From JAVVRI01 sp036654795 (GTDB lineage Bacteria > Bacteroidota > Bacteroidia > Bacteroidales > Tannerellaceae): DNA of 18,175 nucleotides. Shown one piece after another: positions 1-6,632 of the stretch. The DNA is taken from positions 1 to 18,175 of the forward strand of contig JAVVRI010000050.1 in assembly GCA_036654795.1 (NCBI GenBank), read 5' to 3'. The notes below the pieces were generated by a model. That model was not told the origin of the DNA and did no database searches. It saw only the letters and a list, made by a program, of their open reading frames with translations. Each line of letters begins with the position of its first letter. Position 1 is the first letter of the stretch. The position numbers and the translations under genes were made by a program.

Positions 1-6
1 ACATTA

Positions 7-26
7 ATTTTGAGCAAGCTCAAAAT
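7..26. repeat. Perfect palindrome upstream of ftsK
   Basis: Bases 7-15 and 18-26 are perfect inverted copies (core TTTTGAGC / GCTCAAAA) separated by only two bases. The arm GCAAGCTC (14-21) is matched again, inverted, by GAGCTTGC at 34-41, so alternative pairings exist. A further inverted pair lies at 68-74 / 98-104 (CGAACTA / TAGTTCG). No T-tract follows, so this is a poor intrinsic terminator. It could be an operator-like dyad, or the 3' end of an unseen upstream transcription unit. The symmetry is certain; its role is not. Confidence 0.4.
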
Positions 27-152
27 AGATTTCGAGCTTGCCCAAACGCATAATTAGAGTAATGCTTCGAACTAAATATAGGCATAGAAAGTACGAATAG
101 TTCGGACGAATATATGGCAAGATTCAATCCATCTGTTTTTAGATTTAAAACA

Positions 153-160
153 TAATTTTG
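153..160 (+). promoter_or_regulatory. Candidate -7 promoter box for ftsK (distal)
   Basis: The sequence TAATTTTG matches the Bacteroides -7 consensus TAnnTTTG exactly. A start about 7 bases downstream would give a leader of roughly 105 nt before the ftsK ATG. No clear -33 TTTG lies at the usual 19-21 base spacing, so this rests on the -7 box alone in AT-rich DNA. Confidence 0.3.
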
Positions 161-205
161 ATGCGGTTGCATTGGGGGCAAGAAGGATATTTGGATTATT
201 CTATG

Positions 206-213
206 TACATTTG
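206..213 (+). promoter_or_regulatory. Candidate -7 promoter box for ftsK (proximal)
   Basis: The sequence TACATTTG matches the Bacteroides -7 consensus TAnnTTTG exactly and would give a leader of about 55 nt. A TTTG at 190-193 is only 12 bases upstream, shorter than the usual 19-21 spacing to a -33 box. It is an alternative to, or used together with, the box at 153-160. Confidence 0.3.
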
Positions 214-274
214 CATTCTGAAAAAGACTGGGTGATGAATGTTGCATTGCTTAGTATGCATTAAATGAATAATT

Positions 275-2806
275 ATGGCTAAAAAGAATAGTACCACAAA
301 GCAAAGTGATGGTGGTGAACCCGGTAAGCTTGCTGCAATGAAAGCGTTTCTTACGAATGAACGGACTTGTTTCATAACAGGTTTGCTCGTATCCATTCTT
401 TCTATATATATAGGTCTGTCGTTAATATCCTTCTTTTTTACGGGAGGGGCAGACCAGAGTAAAATAGACAATGTGCCGTTAGCTGATCTGGTTATCAACC
501 GGGGTTCGGTGGATAATTGGACGGGTGTGCGGGGCGCTTATCTGGCAGATTTGTTGATGAATCGCTGGTTTGGCATTTCCTCTTTTATGATTTTGTTCTT
601 TATCGGTTCGGTTGGGGCGCGGTTGATGAACCTTTCTCGCGTTTCGCTGCTGAAACGTTTTCTTTTTAGCTCTGCTGTCTTGGTGTGGGGTTCGTTCTTC
701 TTTGCCTTTGTCTTTATTCGCGGCTACGAAGATACCTTTATCTATTTAGGCGGTCAGCATGGCTATTATATATCGGAAATGATGATGAACAACATCGGTA
801 TACCCGGCACGATTCTGCTGTTGCTGGGTACATTCCTGATTATTGCGATCTTTAGCAGTCGCCGTACGATACCCTTCCTGCAAAAACTCTTTTCGTTAAA
901 CTGGATGAAGAGGCGTTCTTTGGATGATTCGTCCGAAAGCGTGATTGTTGAGCGTGGCGCTCCGTCGTCAGCACAACCAAATACGAATCGTCCGGACGAA
1001 GGTTTGGAAACGGAGGAGGAGGAGCCTTTCGATACTGAACGTTACCTCTCCGATCCTACCACTCCGCCTGTTCGCTCTGGTGAGAAGAAGTCGGTACGTG
1101 AAACTTATGCCGATGCGATTGAGGAAGATTCCTTTATCGTTACCGTTCCCGAAGATGAAGAGGTGTACACGCCGCCTACCGGTCCTGGTTTTATCCCGTT
1201 GGACAAGGAGGATTCAGACGATCCTATCTTCAGTGTCGATGTGCCTGAGGGCGATGATGAGGTGTACGATGGTTCTTCGTTGGGTGAGTACGATCCGAAA
1301 CTTGATCTTTCCCGCTTCAGTAATCCGACGGTGGATTTGCTGAAGAAATACGACGTGGCCGATCATCAGGTCGATATGGACGAGCAGACGGCCAACCAGA
1401 AACGTATCAAGCAGACGCTTGAAAGTTTCGGCATCAGCATTGCCTCAATTAAGGCAACGGTTGGGCCTACAATTACGCTCTATGAAGTGATTCCCGATAC
1501 CGGGGTACGCATCTCCAAGATTCGCAACCTCGAAGATGATATTGCCTTAAGTCTTTCTGCCCTTGGTATTCGTATTATAGCCCCAATTCCGGGCAAAGGT
1601 ACGATTGGCATTGAGGTTCCAAACAAAGATCCGCAGATTGTTTCCATGCAGTCTGTTATTGCTTCCCGTAAGTTTCAGGAGTGTAAGTATGACCTTCCTG
1701 TTGCATTAGGCAAGACAATTACGAACGAAATCTTTATGTTCGACCTATGTAAAATGCCCCACCTACTGGTGGCTGGTGCTACGGGGCAGGGCAAATCGGT
1801 TGGTCTGAATGCAATCATTACTTCGCTATTATATAAGAAGCATCCGTCTGAGTTGAAGTTTGTGATGGTCGATCCTAAGATGGTAGAGTTTAGTATTTAT
1901 GCCGAAATAGAGCGCCACTATTTGGCGAAGCTACCAGATACGGACAAGGCGATCATTACCGACTTTACGAAGGTGATCCAGACTTTGAATTCTCTTTGCA
2001 AGGAGATGGACGACCGTTACGACTTGTTGACGAAGGCTCATACGCGCAATATAAAAGAGTACAATACGAAGTTTATCGCTCGTCGCCTTAACCCCCTGAA
2101 GGGGCATAAGTTTATGCCGTATATCGTTGTGATTATAGATGAGTTTGGCGACTTGATAATGACGGCCGGCAAGGAGATAGAATTTCCCATCGCTCGTATT
2201 GCCCAGAAAGCGCGTGCGGTAGGTATCCATATGGTGATCGCCACGCAGCGTCCTTCCACCAATATTATTACCGGTACAATTAAGGCTAACTTCCCGGCTC
2301 GTGTGGCATTCCGTGTTTCGTCTATGATCGACTCGCGTACCATCCTCGACTCGCCGGGAGCGAATCAGTTGATTGGTCGTGGCGACTTGCTTTTCTCTCA
2401 GGGAAACGAAATGACCCGTGTGCAGTGCGCTTTTGTGGATACGCCTGAAGTGGAACAGATTGCTTCTTACATCGGCAAACAAACGGGTTATCCTACCGCC
2501 TTCCAATTACCCGAATACATAGCAGAAGGGGATGGGGAGAAAGCATCCGGCTCTGTGGACTTGACGGAGAGAGATCCGTTGTTCGACGAAGCTGCCCGTC
2601 TGNNNNNNNNNNTGATCTTTATCCAGCAGCAAGGTTCCACTTCGCTTATTCAGCGTAAGTTCGCTATTGGTTACAATCGTGCCGGTCGTCTGATGGATCA
2701 GCTCGAAGCGGCTGGTATTGTTGGAGCTTTCGAAGGCAGCAAGGCGCGCCAGGTACTTGTTCAGGACGAGTATAGTTTGGAACAGCTACTAAATGCATTG
2801 AAATAA
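275..2806 (+). CDS. ftsK: DNA translocase FtsK (FtsK/SpoIIIE family), containing a 10-base N gap
   Basis: Septum-located, membrane-anchored ATPase that pumps DNA towards dif during division and couples chromosome resolution to cytokinesis. The protein has four predicted N-terminal membrane helices (about residues 33-55, 98-117, 130-148, 176-194). An acidic, low-complexity linker follows (about 215-355). The motor domain has Walker A GATGQGKS at 501-508 and a Walker B-type IIDE ending near 623. The C-terminal winged-helix gamma domain (from about 775) contains the family stretch GSTSLIQRKF...GYNRAGR. About 840 residues is normal for Bacteroidales, whose linker is much shorter than that of E. 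coli FtsK. The reading frame stays open across the ten Ns at 2603-2612, but the residue count suggests the gap length is wrong (see the gap entry). The start at 275 gives a basic N-terminus before the first helix; no Shine-Dalgarno is visible, as is usual in this group. The LolA-like gene follows after 34 bases. Confidence 0.96.
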   Translation: MAKKNSTTKQSDGGEPGKLAAMKAFLTNERTCFITGLLVSILSIYIGLSLISFFFTGGADQSKIDNVPLADLVINRGSVDNWTGVRGAYLADLLMNRWFGISSFMILFFIGSVGARLMNLSRVSLLKRFLFSSAVLVWGSFFFAFVFIRGYEDTFIYLGGQHGYYISEMMMNNIGIPGTILLLLGTFLIIAIFSSRRTIPFLQKLFSLNWMKRRSLDDSSESVIVERGAPSSAQPNTNRPDEGLETEEEEPFDTERYLSDPTTPPVRSGEKKSVRETYADAIEEDSFIVTVPEDEEVYTPPTGPGFIPLDKEDSDDPIFSVDVPEGDDEVYDGSSLGEYDPKLDLSRFSNPTVDLLKKYDVADHQVDMDEQTANQKRIKQTLESFGISIASIKATVGPTITLYEVIPDTGVRISKIRNLEDDIALSLSALGIRIIAPIPGKGTIGIEVPNKDPQIVSMQSVIASRKFQECKYDLPVALGKTITNEIFMFDLCKMPHLLVAGATGQGKSVGLNAIITSLLYKKHPSELKFVMVDPKMVEFSIYAEIERHYLAKLPDTDKAIITDFTKVIQTLNSLCKEMDDRYDLLTKAHTRNIKEYNTKFIARRLNPLKGHKFMPYIVVIIDEFGDLIMTAGKEIEFPIARIAQKARAVGIHMVIATQRPSTNIITGTIKANFPARVAFRVSSMIDSRTILDSPGANQLIGRGDLLFSQGNEMTRVQCAFVDTPEVEQIASYIGKQTGYPTAFQLPEYIAEGDGEKASGSVDLTERDPLFDEAARLXXXXIFIQQQGSTSLIQRKFAIGYNRAGRLMDQLEAAGIVGAFEGSKARQVLVQDEYSLEQLLNALK
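2603..2612. other. Assembly gap (10 Ns) inside ftsK
   Basis: Ten undetermined bases interrupt the FtsK gamma-domain codons. The dinucleotide TG occurs on both sides of the run (CTG-Ns-TGATC). Removing the Ns and one TG copy gives an in-frame A-R-L-I-F-I-Q-Q-Q. That restores the spacing between DPLFD and QRKF to 26 residues, which is what I recall for E. coli FtsK; with the Ns it is 30. The run is therefore probably a fixed-size scaffold spacer between contigs overlapping by two bases, rather than missing sequence. Confidence 0.9.
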
Positions 2807-2840
2807 GGAAAGAAACAATAAGAGTGAATAGATAAAGACA

Positions 2841-3512
2841 ATGATGAAAGAAAGATTACAGTATCGTTCATGTTCCTTGGTAAAGGTTATGCTTTGGGTT
2901 GTGTTATTACTTGTTCCTTGTGTGGGTTTCGCTCAAAGTGCTGCTTCCATTCTAAGCAAAGCAGCCTCTATTTACGAGGAGGCCAATGGGATAACGGCAT
3001 CTTTTGCGATGCGTACCCATTCGGAGCAGCAACAGGCTTCCGAAAGCATGGAGGGGACAATACACATGAAGGGTGATAAGTTTGTGCTGCTTACGCCTGG
3101 CACCTCTACTTGGTTCAACGGTAAGACGCAATGGACTTACATTGAGAATACAGACGAGGTGAACGTAAGCAATCCGACAGGAGAGGAGTTGCAGTTTACG
3201 AATCCGGCCTTGCTGCTGCGTATGTACAAATCCGGCTTCACCCCATTCCTGAAAGGTGAAAGCACGGCGCAAAGTGGCAAGTCTGCTTACGATGTGGAGC
3301 TTACGCCGAAGAAGAAGGGTGACATTCTAAAGGTGGAATTGCAGATAGAGAAAATCTCTTCTCTGCCTGTCCGCATAGCAATCACAACGAAGCAAGGTGT
3401 CAGCACTACTATTCAGATCAGCAAGTTCAAAGCCGGCGTTAATCATCCCGACAGCTTCTTCACCTTCAAACAGTCGGATTATCCCAATGTTGAGGTAGTG
3501 GACTTGCGATAA
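2841..3512 (+). CDS. lolA: LolA-like periplasmic lipoprotein carrier protein
   Basis: The product is predicted to be a periplasmic chaperone that carries lipoproteins from the inner-membrane Lol exporter towards the outer membrane. The 223-residue precursor has a signal peptide (basic start, hydrophobic core about 15-27) with a likely cleavage after GFA, leaving Gln32 first. The mature part is rich in beta strands and shows the LolA pattern: an early ITASFAM strand, then GTIHMKGDKFVL, TWFNGKTQWTY and a C-terminal PDSFFTF stretch. A second ATG at 2844 is an equally possible start. It sits directly downstream of ftsK, the same order as in E. coli (ftsK-lolA), which supports the call. Bacteroidota LolA relatives are divergent, so partner specificity is inferred from the family. 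Confidence 0.85.
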   Translation: MMKERLQYRSCSLVKVMLWVVLLLVPCVGFAQSAASILSKAASIYEEANGITASFAMRTHSEQQQASESMEGTIHMKGDKFVLLTPGTSTWFNGKTQWTYIENTDEVNVSNPTGEELQFTNPALLLRMYKSGFTPFLKGESTAQSGKSAYDVELTPKKKGDILKVELQIEKISSLPVRIAITTKQGVSTTIQISKFKAGVNHPDSFFTFKQSDYPNVEVVDLR

Positions 3513-3547
3513 GAGACATAGCTATTAAATTAATATCAAATAAGACA

Positions 3548-4501
3548 ATGAATACAACAACAAACGAAAAGGTGCGTTGCCTGATTATAGGTTCCGGACC
3601 TTCTGGATACACAGCGGCTATTTATGCCTCGCGTGCTAACTTGTCTCCTATATTATATGAGGGCATACAACCCGGTGGGCAGTTGACGACAACAACTGAA
3701 GTGGAAAACTTTCCCGGCTATCCCGAAGGAATAACCGGTCCGGAGTTGATGGAAGACCTGAAGAAGCAGGCTGAACGTTTTGGTGCTGACATCCGTCGTG
3801 GCATTGCTACGGCAACCGATCTATCCGCTGTTCCTTATAAAGTGACGATTGATGGCGAGACGGTGATTGAGGCAGAGACGCTGATTATCTCTACCGGTGC
3901 TACGGCGAAATATCTTGGCTTGGCTGACGAGCAGAAATATGCCGGCATGGGCGTGTCAGCTTGTGCTACTTGCGACGGATTCTTTTATCGTAAGAAGGTC
4001 GTGGCTGTTGTTGGTGGGGGAGATACGGCTTGCGAAGAGGCCATCTATTTGGCCGGATTGGCCAAGCAGGTCTATCTGATTGTGCGCAAATCGTTTCTGC
4101 GTGCGTCGAAGGTGATGCAGGAGCGTGTGATGAATACTCCTAATATTACAACGCTTTTCGAACACAATACGTTGGGCTTGTTTGGCGATAACGGTGTTGA
4201 GGGTGTACATCTGATAAAGAAAGCCGGCACACCGGAAGAGGAGAAGGTGGACATCGCCATTGATGGATTCTTCCTAGCCATAGGACATAAGCCTAATTCT
4301 GATATATTTAAACCGTGGATTGATACGGATGAAGTGGGTTATATACTGACTGTGCCCGGAACGCCGCGTACCAAAGTGCCCGGAGTCTTTGCTGCTGGAG
4401 ACGTGGCAGACCCGCACTATCGTCAGGCCATTACGGCTGCCGGAAGCGGTTGTATGGCTGCTATCGAGGCCGAACGTTATTTATCAGAAATGGGGAAATA
4501 A
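3548..4501 (+). CDS. trxB: Thioredoxin-disulfide reductase
   Basis: FAD-dependent enzyme that uses NADPH to reduce thioredoxin in the cytoplasm. The 317 residues match the low-molecular-weight TrxB length. Visible motifs are the FAD-binding GSGPSG (15-20), the redox-active CATC (139-142; compare CATC at 135-138 in E. coli), and the NADPH-domain GGGDTA (156-161). Next come the basic VRKSFLRASK segment, in the position of the NADP-phosphate-binding HRRxxxR motif, and the C-terminal FAD motif AAGDVADPHYRQ. It starts 35 bases after the LolA-like gene with no terminator between, suggesting co-transcription. No signal peptide is present. Confidence 0.97.
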   Translation: MNTTTNEKVRCLIIGSGPSGYTAAIYASRANLSPILYEGIQPGGQLTTTTEVENFPGYPEGITGPELMEDLKKQAERFGADIRRGIATATDLSAVPYKVTIDGETVIEAETLIISTGATAKYLGLADEQKYAGMGVSACATCDGFFYRKKVVAVVGGGDTACEEAIYLAGLAKQVYLIVRKSFLRASKVMQERVMNTPNITTLFEHNTLGLFGDNGVEGVHLIKKAGTPEEEKVDIAIDGFFLAIGHKPNSDIFKPWIDTDEVGYILTVPGTPRTKVPGVFAAGDVADPHYRQAITAAGSGCMAAIEAERYLSEMGK

Positions 4502-4571
4502 GCGGACAGTCCTACCAACCCAAAGAATTACGGCAGTTGATAAAGGCTGTTACTAAACGAATTTTGATAAG

Positions 4572-6047
4572 ATGAAGAAATGTTGCTTGTTGCTTTTTGC
4601 TCTCCTGCTGATGCAGGGGCTGAAAGCAGTGGATAGTCCGAAGCGGGAAATCCGTGGCGTGTGGTTAACGACAGTCTACGGATTGGATTGGCCGCATCGT
4701 CCGGCTACGAATGCTGCTGGTTGCAAAGCGCAGCAGGAGCAACTGCTTCGAATACTAGACCAACTGCAAGAGGCTAATTTTAATACCGTTTTTGTGCAAG
4801 CACGTTTGCGAGGCGATGTGATTTATCGCTCGGCCATTGAGCCGGCAGCGAAGACCCTTACCGGAAAATACGGCGTGATGCCGGCTTATGATCCGCTAGC
4901 TTTTGTTGTTGAGGAGTGCCATAAGCGGGGGATGGAATGTCATGCTTGGTTCGTTACATTCCCTCTTGGTACCGAGAAAAGCGTGAAAGAGCAAGGTAAA
5001 CTTTCCGTTGTGAAGCGCCTTCCCAAGTTATGTAAGCGTCATAATGGCGAATGGTATCTCGATCCCGGTGTGCCGGGAACGGCGGATTATATCCTATCCA
5101 TGGTGAAAGAGTTAGTAAGCGGTTATGACATAGATGGTATCCATTTCGACTATATCCGCTATCCGGAGGAGGCAAAGAGTTTCCCCGACAAGAAGGTATA
5201 TAAGCAATACGGCAGGAAGCAGGAACTATCCGAATGGAGACGACAAAATATCAATCGTATGGTTGTACGCATATACGACTGGGTGAAGCAAGCAAAGCCA
5301 TGGGTACAGGTTAGTAGCTCTCCGCTAGGAAAGTATAATCGCATACCACGCGTGCCCAACGCCGGATGGACGGCCTACGAGAGTGTTTTTCAAGACCCAG
5401 CCAGCTGGCTGAGACAAGGAAAGCAGGACATGATCGTACCGATGATGTATTACCTCCACGACAATTTCTTTCCTTTTGTGGATAATTGGGCGGAGAATAG
5501 CAACGGGCGCTTGTTTGTTCCCGGCTTGGGGGCTTACCGAATGGATAAGCAGGAGGGTGACTGGCGGGAGACAGACATAACCGACCAGATTGATTACAGC
5601 CGTTATTATGGTGGTGCAGGTTGCGTCTTTTTTCGTTGCGCCAACGTGTTGAATAATACCAAAGGATTGTATGACGACTTGCGAAACAACTATTATAAGT
5701 ACCCCGCTCAACTTCCTCCACTCACGTGGCTGAGCACCACGGTGCCGGCTACTCCGGACGAGCTGAAGGTGGAGCGTCAAGGGGACGAACTGAAACTGTC
5801 TTGGCGGAAGCCGGTCGGAGAGAAGTCGCCTCTTACCTATACTATCTATTATGCCCTCAACGATACGTTGGAGACGGAGTGTGCCCGTAATGTGTTAGCT
5901 ACCGGTTTGCGCGACACGGTGCTTTATCTGCCCGTTACGCCAGCGGAACAGGGATATACTTTCTGCGTTTCTGCTTCTAGCCGTTACCATATTGAAAGCA
6001 AGGCGTCGCGTGAAACCTATTACTATCTCTCCAAGTTCCCGAAATAA
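4572..6047 (+). CDS. GHL10-type family 10 glycosyl hydrolase-like protein with Fn3-like domain, secreted
   Basis: Exported 491-residue protein with an N-terminal signal peptide (MKKCC plus a hydrophobic run, likely cleavage after LKA at 19). Residues about 25-375 form a GHL10 (DUF187) TIM-barrel. Its hallmarks are REIRGVWLTTVYGLDWP near the start, NTVFVQARLRGD (71-82), and DGIHFDYIRYP (188-198), where the acidic residues are candidate catalytic or ligand positions. VPMMYY (289-294) follows. Residues about 390-488 look like a fibronectin type III domain (PATPDELKV...LSWRKP...YTIYYAL). Family members are thought to act on peptidoglycan-type or other glycans, but the substrate is not established by sequence. 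It lies 70 bases after trxB on the same strand. The two Cys at positions 4-5 precede the hydrophobic core and do not form a lipobox. Confidence 0.85.
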   Translation: MKKCCLLLFALLLMQGLKAVDSPKREIRGVWLTTVYGLDWPHRPATNAAGCKAQQEQLLRILDQLQEANFNTVFVQARLRGDVIYRSAIEPAAKTLTGKYGVMPAYDPLAFVVEECHKRGMECHAWFVTFPLGTEKSVKEQGKLSVVKRLPKLCKRHNGEWYLDPGVPGTADYILSMVKELVSGYDIDGIHFDYIRYPEEAKSFPDKKVYKQYGRKQELSEWRRQNINRMVVRIYDWVKQAKPWVQVSSSPLGKYNRIPRVPNAGWTAYESVFQDPASWLRQGKQDMIVPMMYYLHDNFFPFVDNWAENSNGRLFVPGLGAYRMDKQEGDWRETDITDQIDYSRYYGGAGCVFFRCANVLNNTKGLYDDLRNNYYKYPAQLPPLTWLSTTVPATPDELKVERQGDELKLSWRKPVGEKSPLTYTIYYALNDTLETECARNVLATGLRDTVLYLPVTPAEQGYTFCVSASSRYHIESKASRETYYYLSKFPK

Positions 6048-6091
6048 TCGTTTGTCTTGTCCTAATATATGGATGATACGTAGAAATGTAT

Positions 6092-6099
6092 TATCTTTG
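6092..6099 (+). promoter_or_regulatory. Bacteroides-type -7 promoter box, immediately upstream of the Cys-rich gene
   Basis: The sequence TATCTTTG fits TAnnTTTG exactly. It lies 7 bases before the ATG at 6107, so a transcript starting about 7 bases downstream would begin at or within a base or two of the start codon. No good -33 TTTG is found at 19-21 bases; TTTG at 6051-6054 is too far. It also argues that the in-frame ATG at 6086, upstream of the box, is not the start. Confidence 0.55.
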
Positions 6100-6106
6100 T
6101 AGCGAT

Positions 6107-6523
6107 ATGAAACGTTTGTTCACTACACTGCTCATCGGAATGATGGCTGCTTTGGTCTTTTATGGCGGAGCGGGCGTCAATGTGGCATCCTATTGTTGCG
6201 ATGACTGTCGTTCGCAAGGGGTAGAGGTATTGGTGGGAGACATGTGCTGCGATGTGCACGAGCATGAGCATGCTGCCAACGATTGCTCTTTGGCTTCCGG
6301 CCTAAGTTGCAGTTTGAAACGTGTCAATTTCGAATGGACCAATGCCTATGAACAGTCGCCGGACATGCATCCGGCTGCATTCCAACTCTTCGACTTTGGT
6401 CTGTCTTCTGTAGCTCTTCTTTCCCCCTTAATTACACAGTGCTTGCTTTCGGCAGTGGGCGAAGATCCGCCACCACGCTGTCCGCGTGTTTACTTGTCGC
6501 TTCTTACCTCCCTTTTAATTTAA
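6107..6523 (+). CDS. Small exported Cys/His-rich protein, HYC_CC_PP-like
   Basis: The 138-residue protein has an N-terminal hydrophobic segment (about 3-24) that looks like a signal peptide or anchor. A cysteine- and histidine-rich middle follows: SYCCDDC at 28-34, CC at 47-48, HEHEH at 51-55, and C60 and C68. A second hydrophobic stretch (about 97-118) precedes PPPRCP (121-126). The order of SYC, CC and PP resembles, from memory, a Bacteroidota family labelled HYC_CC_PP, often found beside metal-related TonB receptors; this needs a profile search. The ligand-rich composition suggests binding of a soft or borderline transition metal in the periplasm or membrane. I chose 6107 over the ATG at 6086 because the shorter form starts MKR plus a hydrophobic run and follows a promoter box. 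The TonB receptor begins 109 bases downstream. Confidence 0.7.
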   Translation: MKRLFTTLLIGMMAALVFYGGAGVNVASYCCDDCRSQGVEVLVGDMCCDVHEHEHAANDCSLASGLSCSLKRVNFEWTNAYEQSPDMHPAAFQLFDFGLSSVALLSPLITQCLLSAVGEDPPPRCPRVYLSLLTSLLI

Positions 6524-6530
6524 AGAGAAA

Positions 6531-6551
6531 GATTCGCTTGATGGGCGAATC
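6531..6551 (+). other. Hairpin 1 in the TonB-receptor leader
   Basis: GATTCGC (6531-6537) and GCGAATC (6545-6551) pair perfectly around a seven-base loop just after the stop of the Cys-rich gene. There is no T-tract, so it is a weak terminator candidate. It may instead be a processing or stabilising structure in a polycistronic RNA. Confidence 0.4.
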
Positions 6552-6562
6552 GTGAGGCTCGT

Positions 6563-6585
6563 GCTGTCAACATTCGGTTGTCAGC
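6563..6585 (+). other. Hairpin 2 in the TonB-receptor leader
   Basis: GCTGTCAAC (6563-6571) pairs with GTTGTCAGC (6577-6585), eight of nine positions, with one T-T mismatch and a five-base ATTCG loop. It is 11 bases after hairpin 1 and 47 bases before the receptor ATG. Two successive stems in a 109-base gap suggest a structured intercistronic leader. I recognise no known riboswitch class. Confidence 0.4.
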
Positions 6586-6632
6586 CGGCAGACTATTCTT
6601 TATTCTCATTAAATTTAAAAAACGATAAAAGT

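Noticed and set aside
88..264. Open + strand frame of about 58 codons ending in TAA just before ftsK
   Set aside because: It has no ATG near its beginning (stops at 73, 79 and 85 precede it), no recognisable domain and no start signal. It could be the decayed end of an upstream gene, but the evidence is too thin.
1931..2506. Long antisense open frame (191 codons) opposite ftsK
   Set aside because: It lies wholly within the conserved FtsK motor region and has an Arg/His-rich composition typical of a reverse-frame shadow.
6575..6600. Cobalamin riboswitch before the TonB receptor
   Set aside because: Only AGCCGGCAGAC resembles part of a B12 box. The rest of the box mismatches, and the other conserved aptamer segments would have to lie inside the upstream coding sequence.
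6552..6632. N-terminal extension of the TonB receptor from GTG 6552
   Set aside because: It would place 27 extra residues before a good signal peptide and run through hairpin 2; ATG 6633 is the better start.
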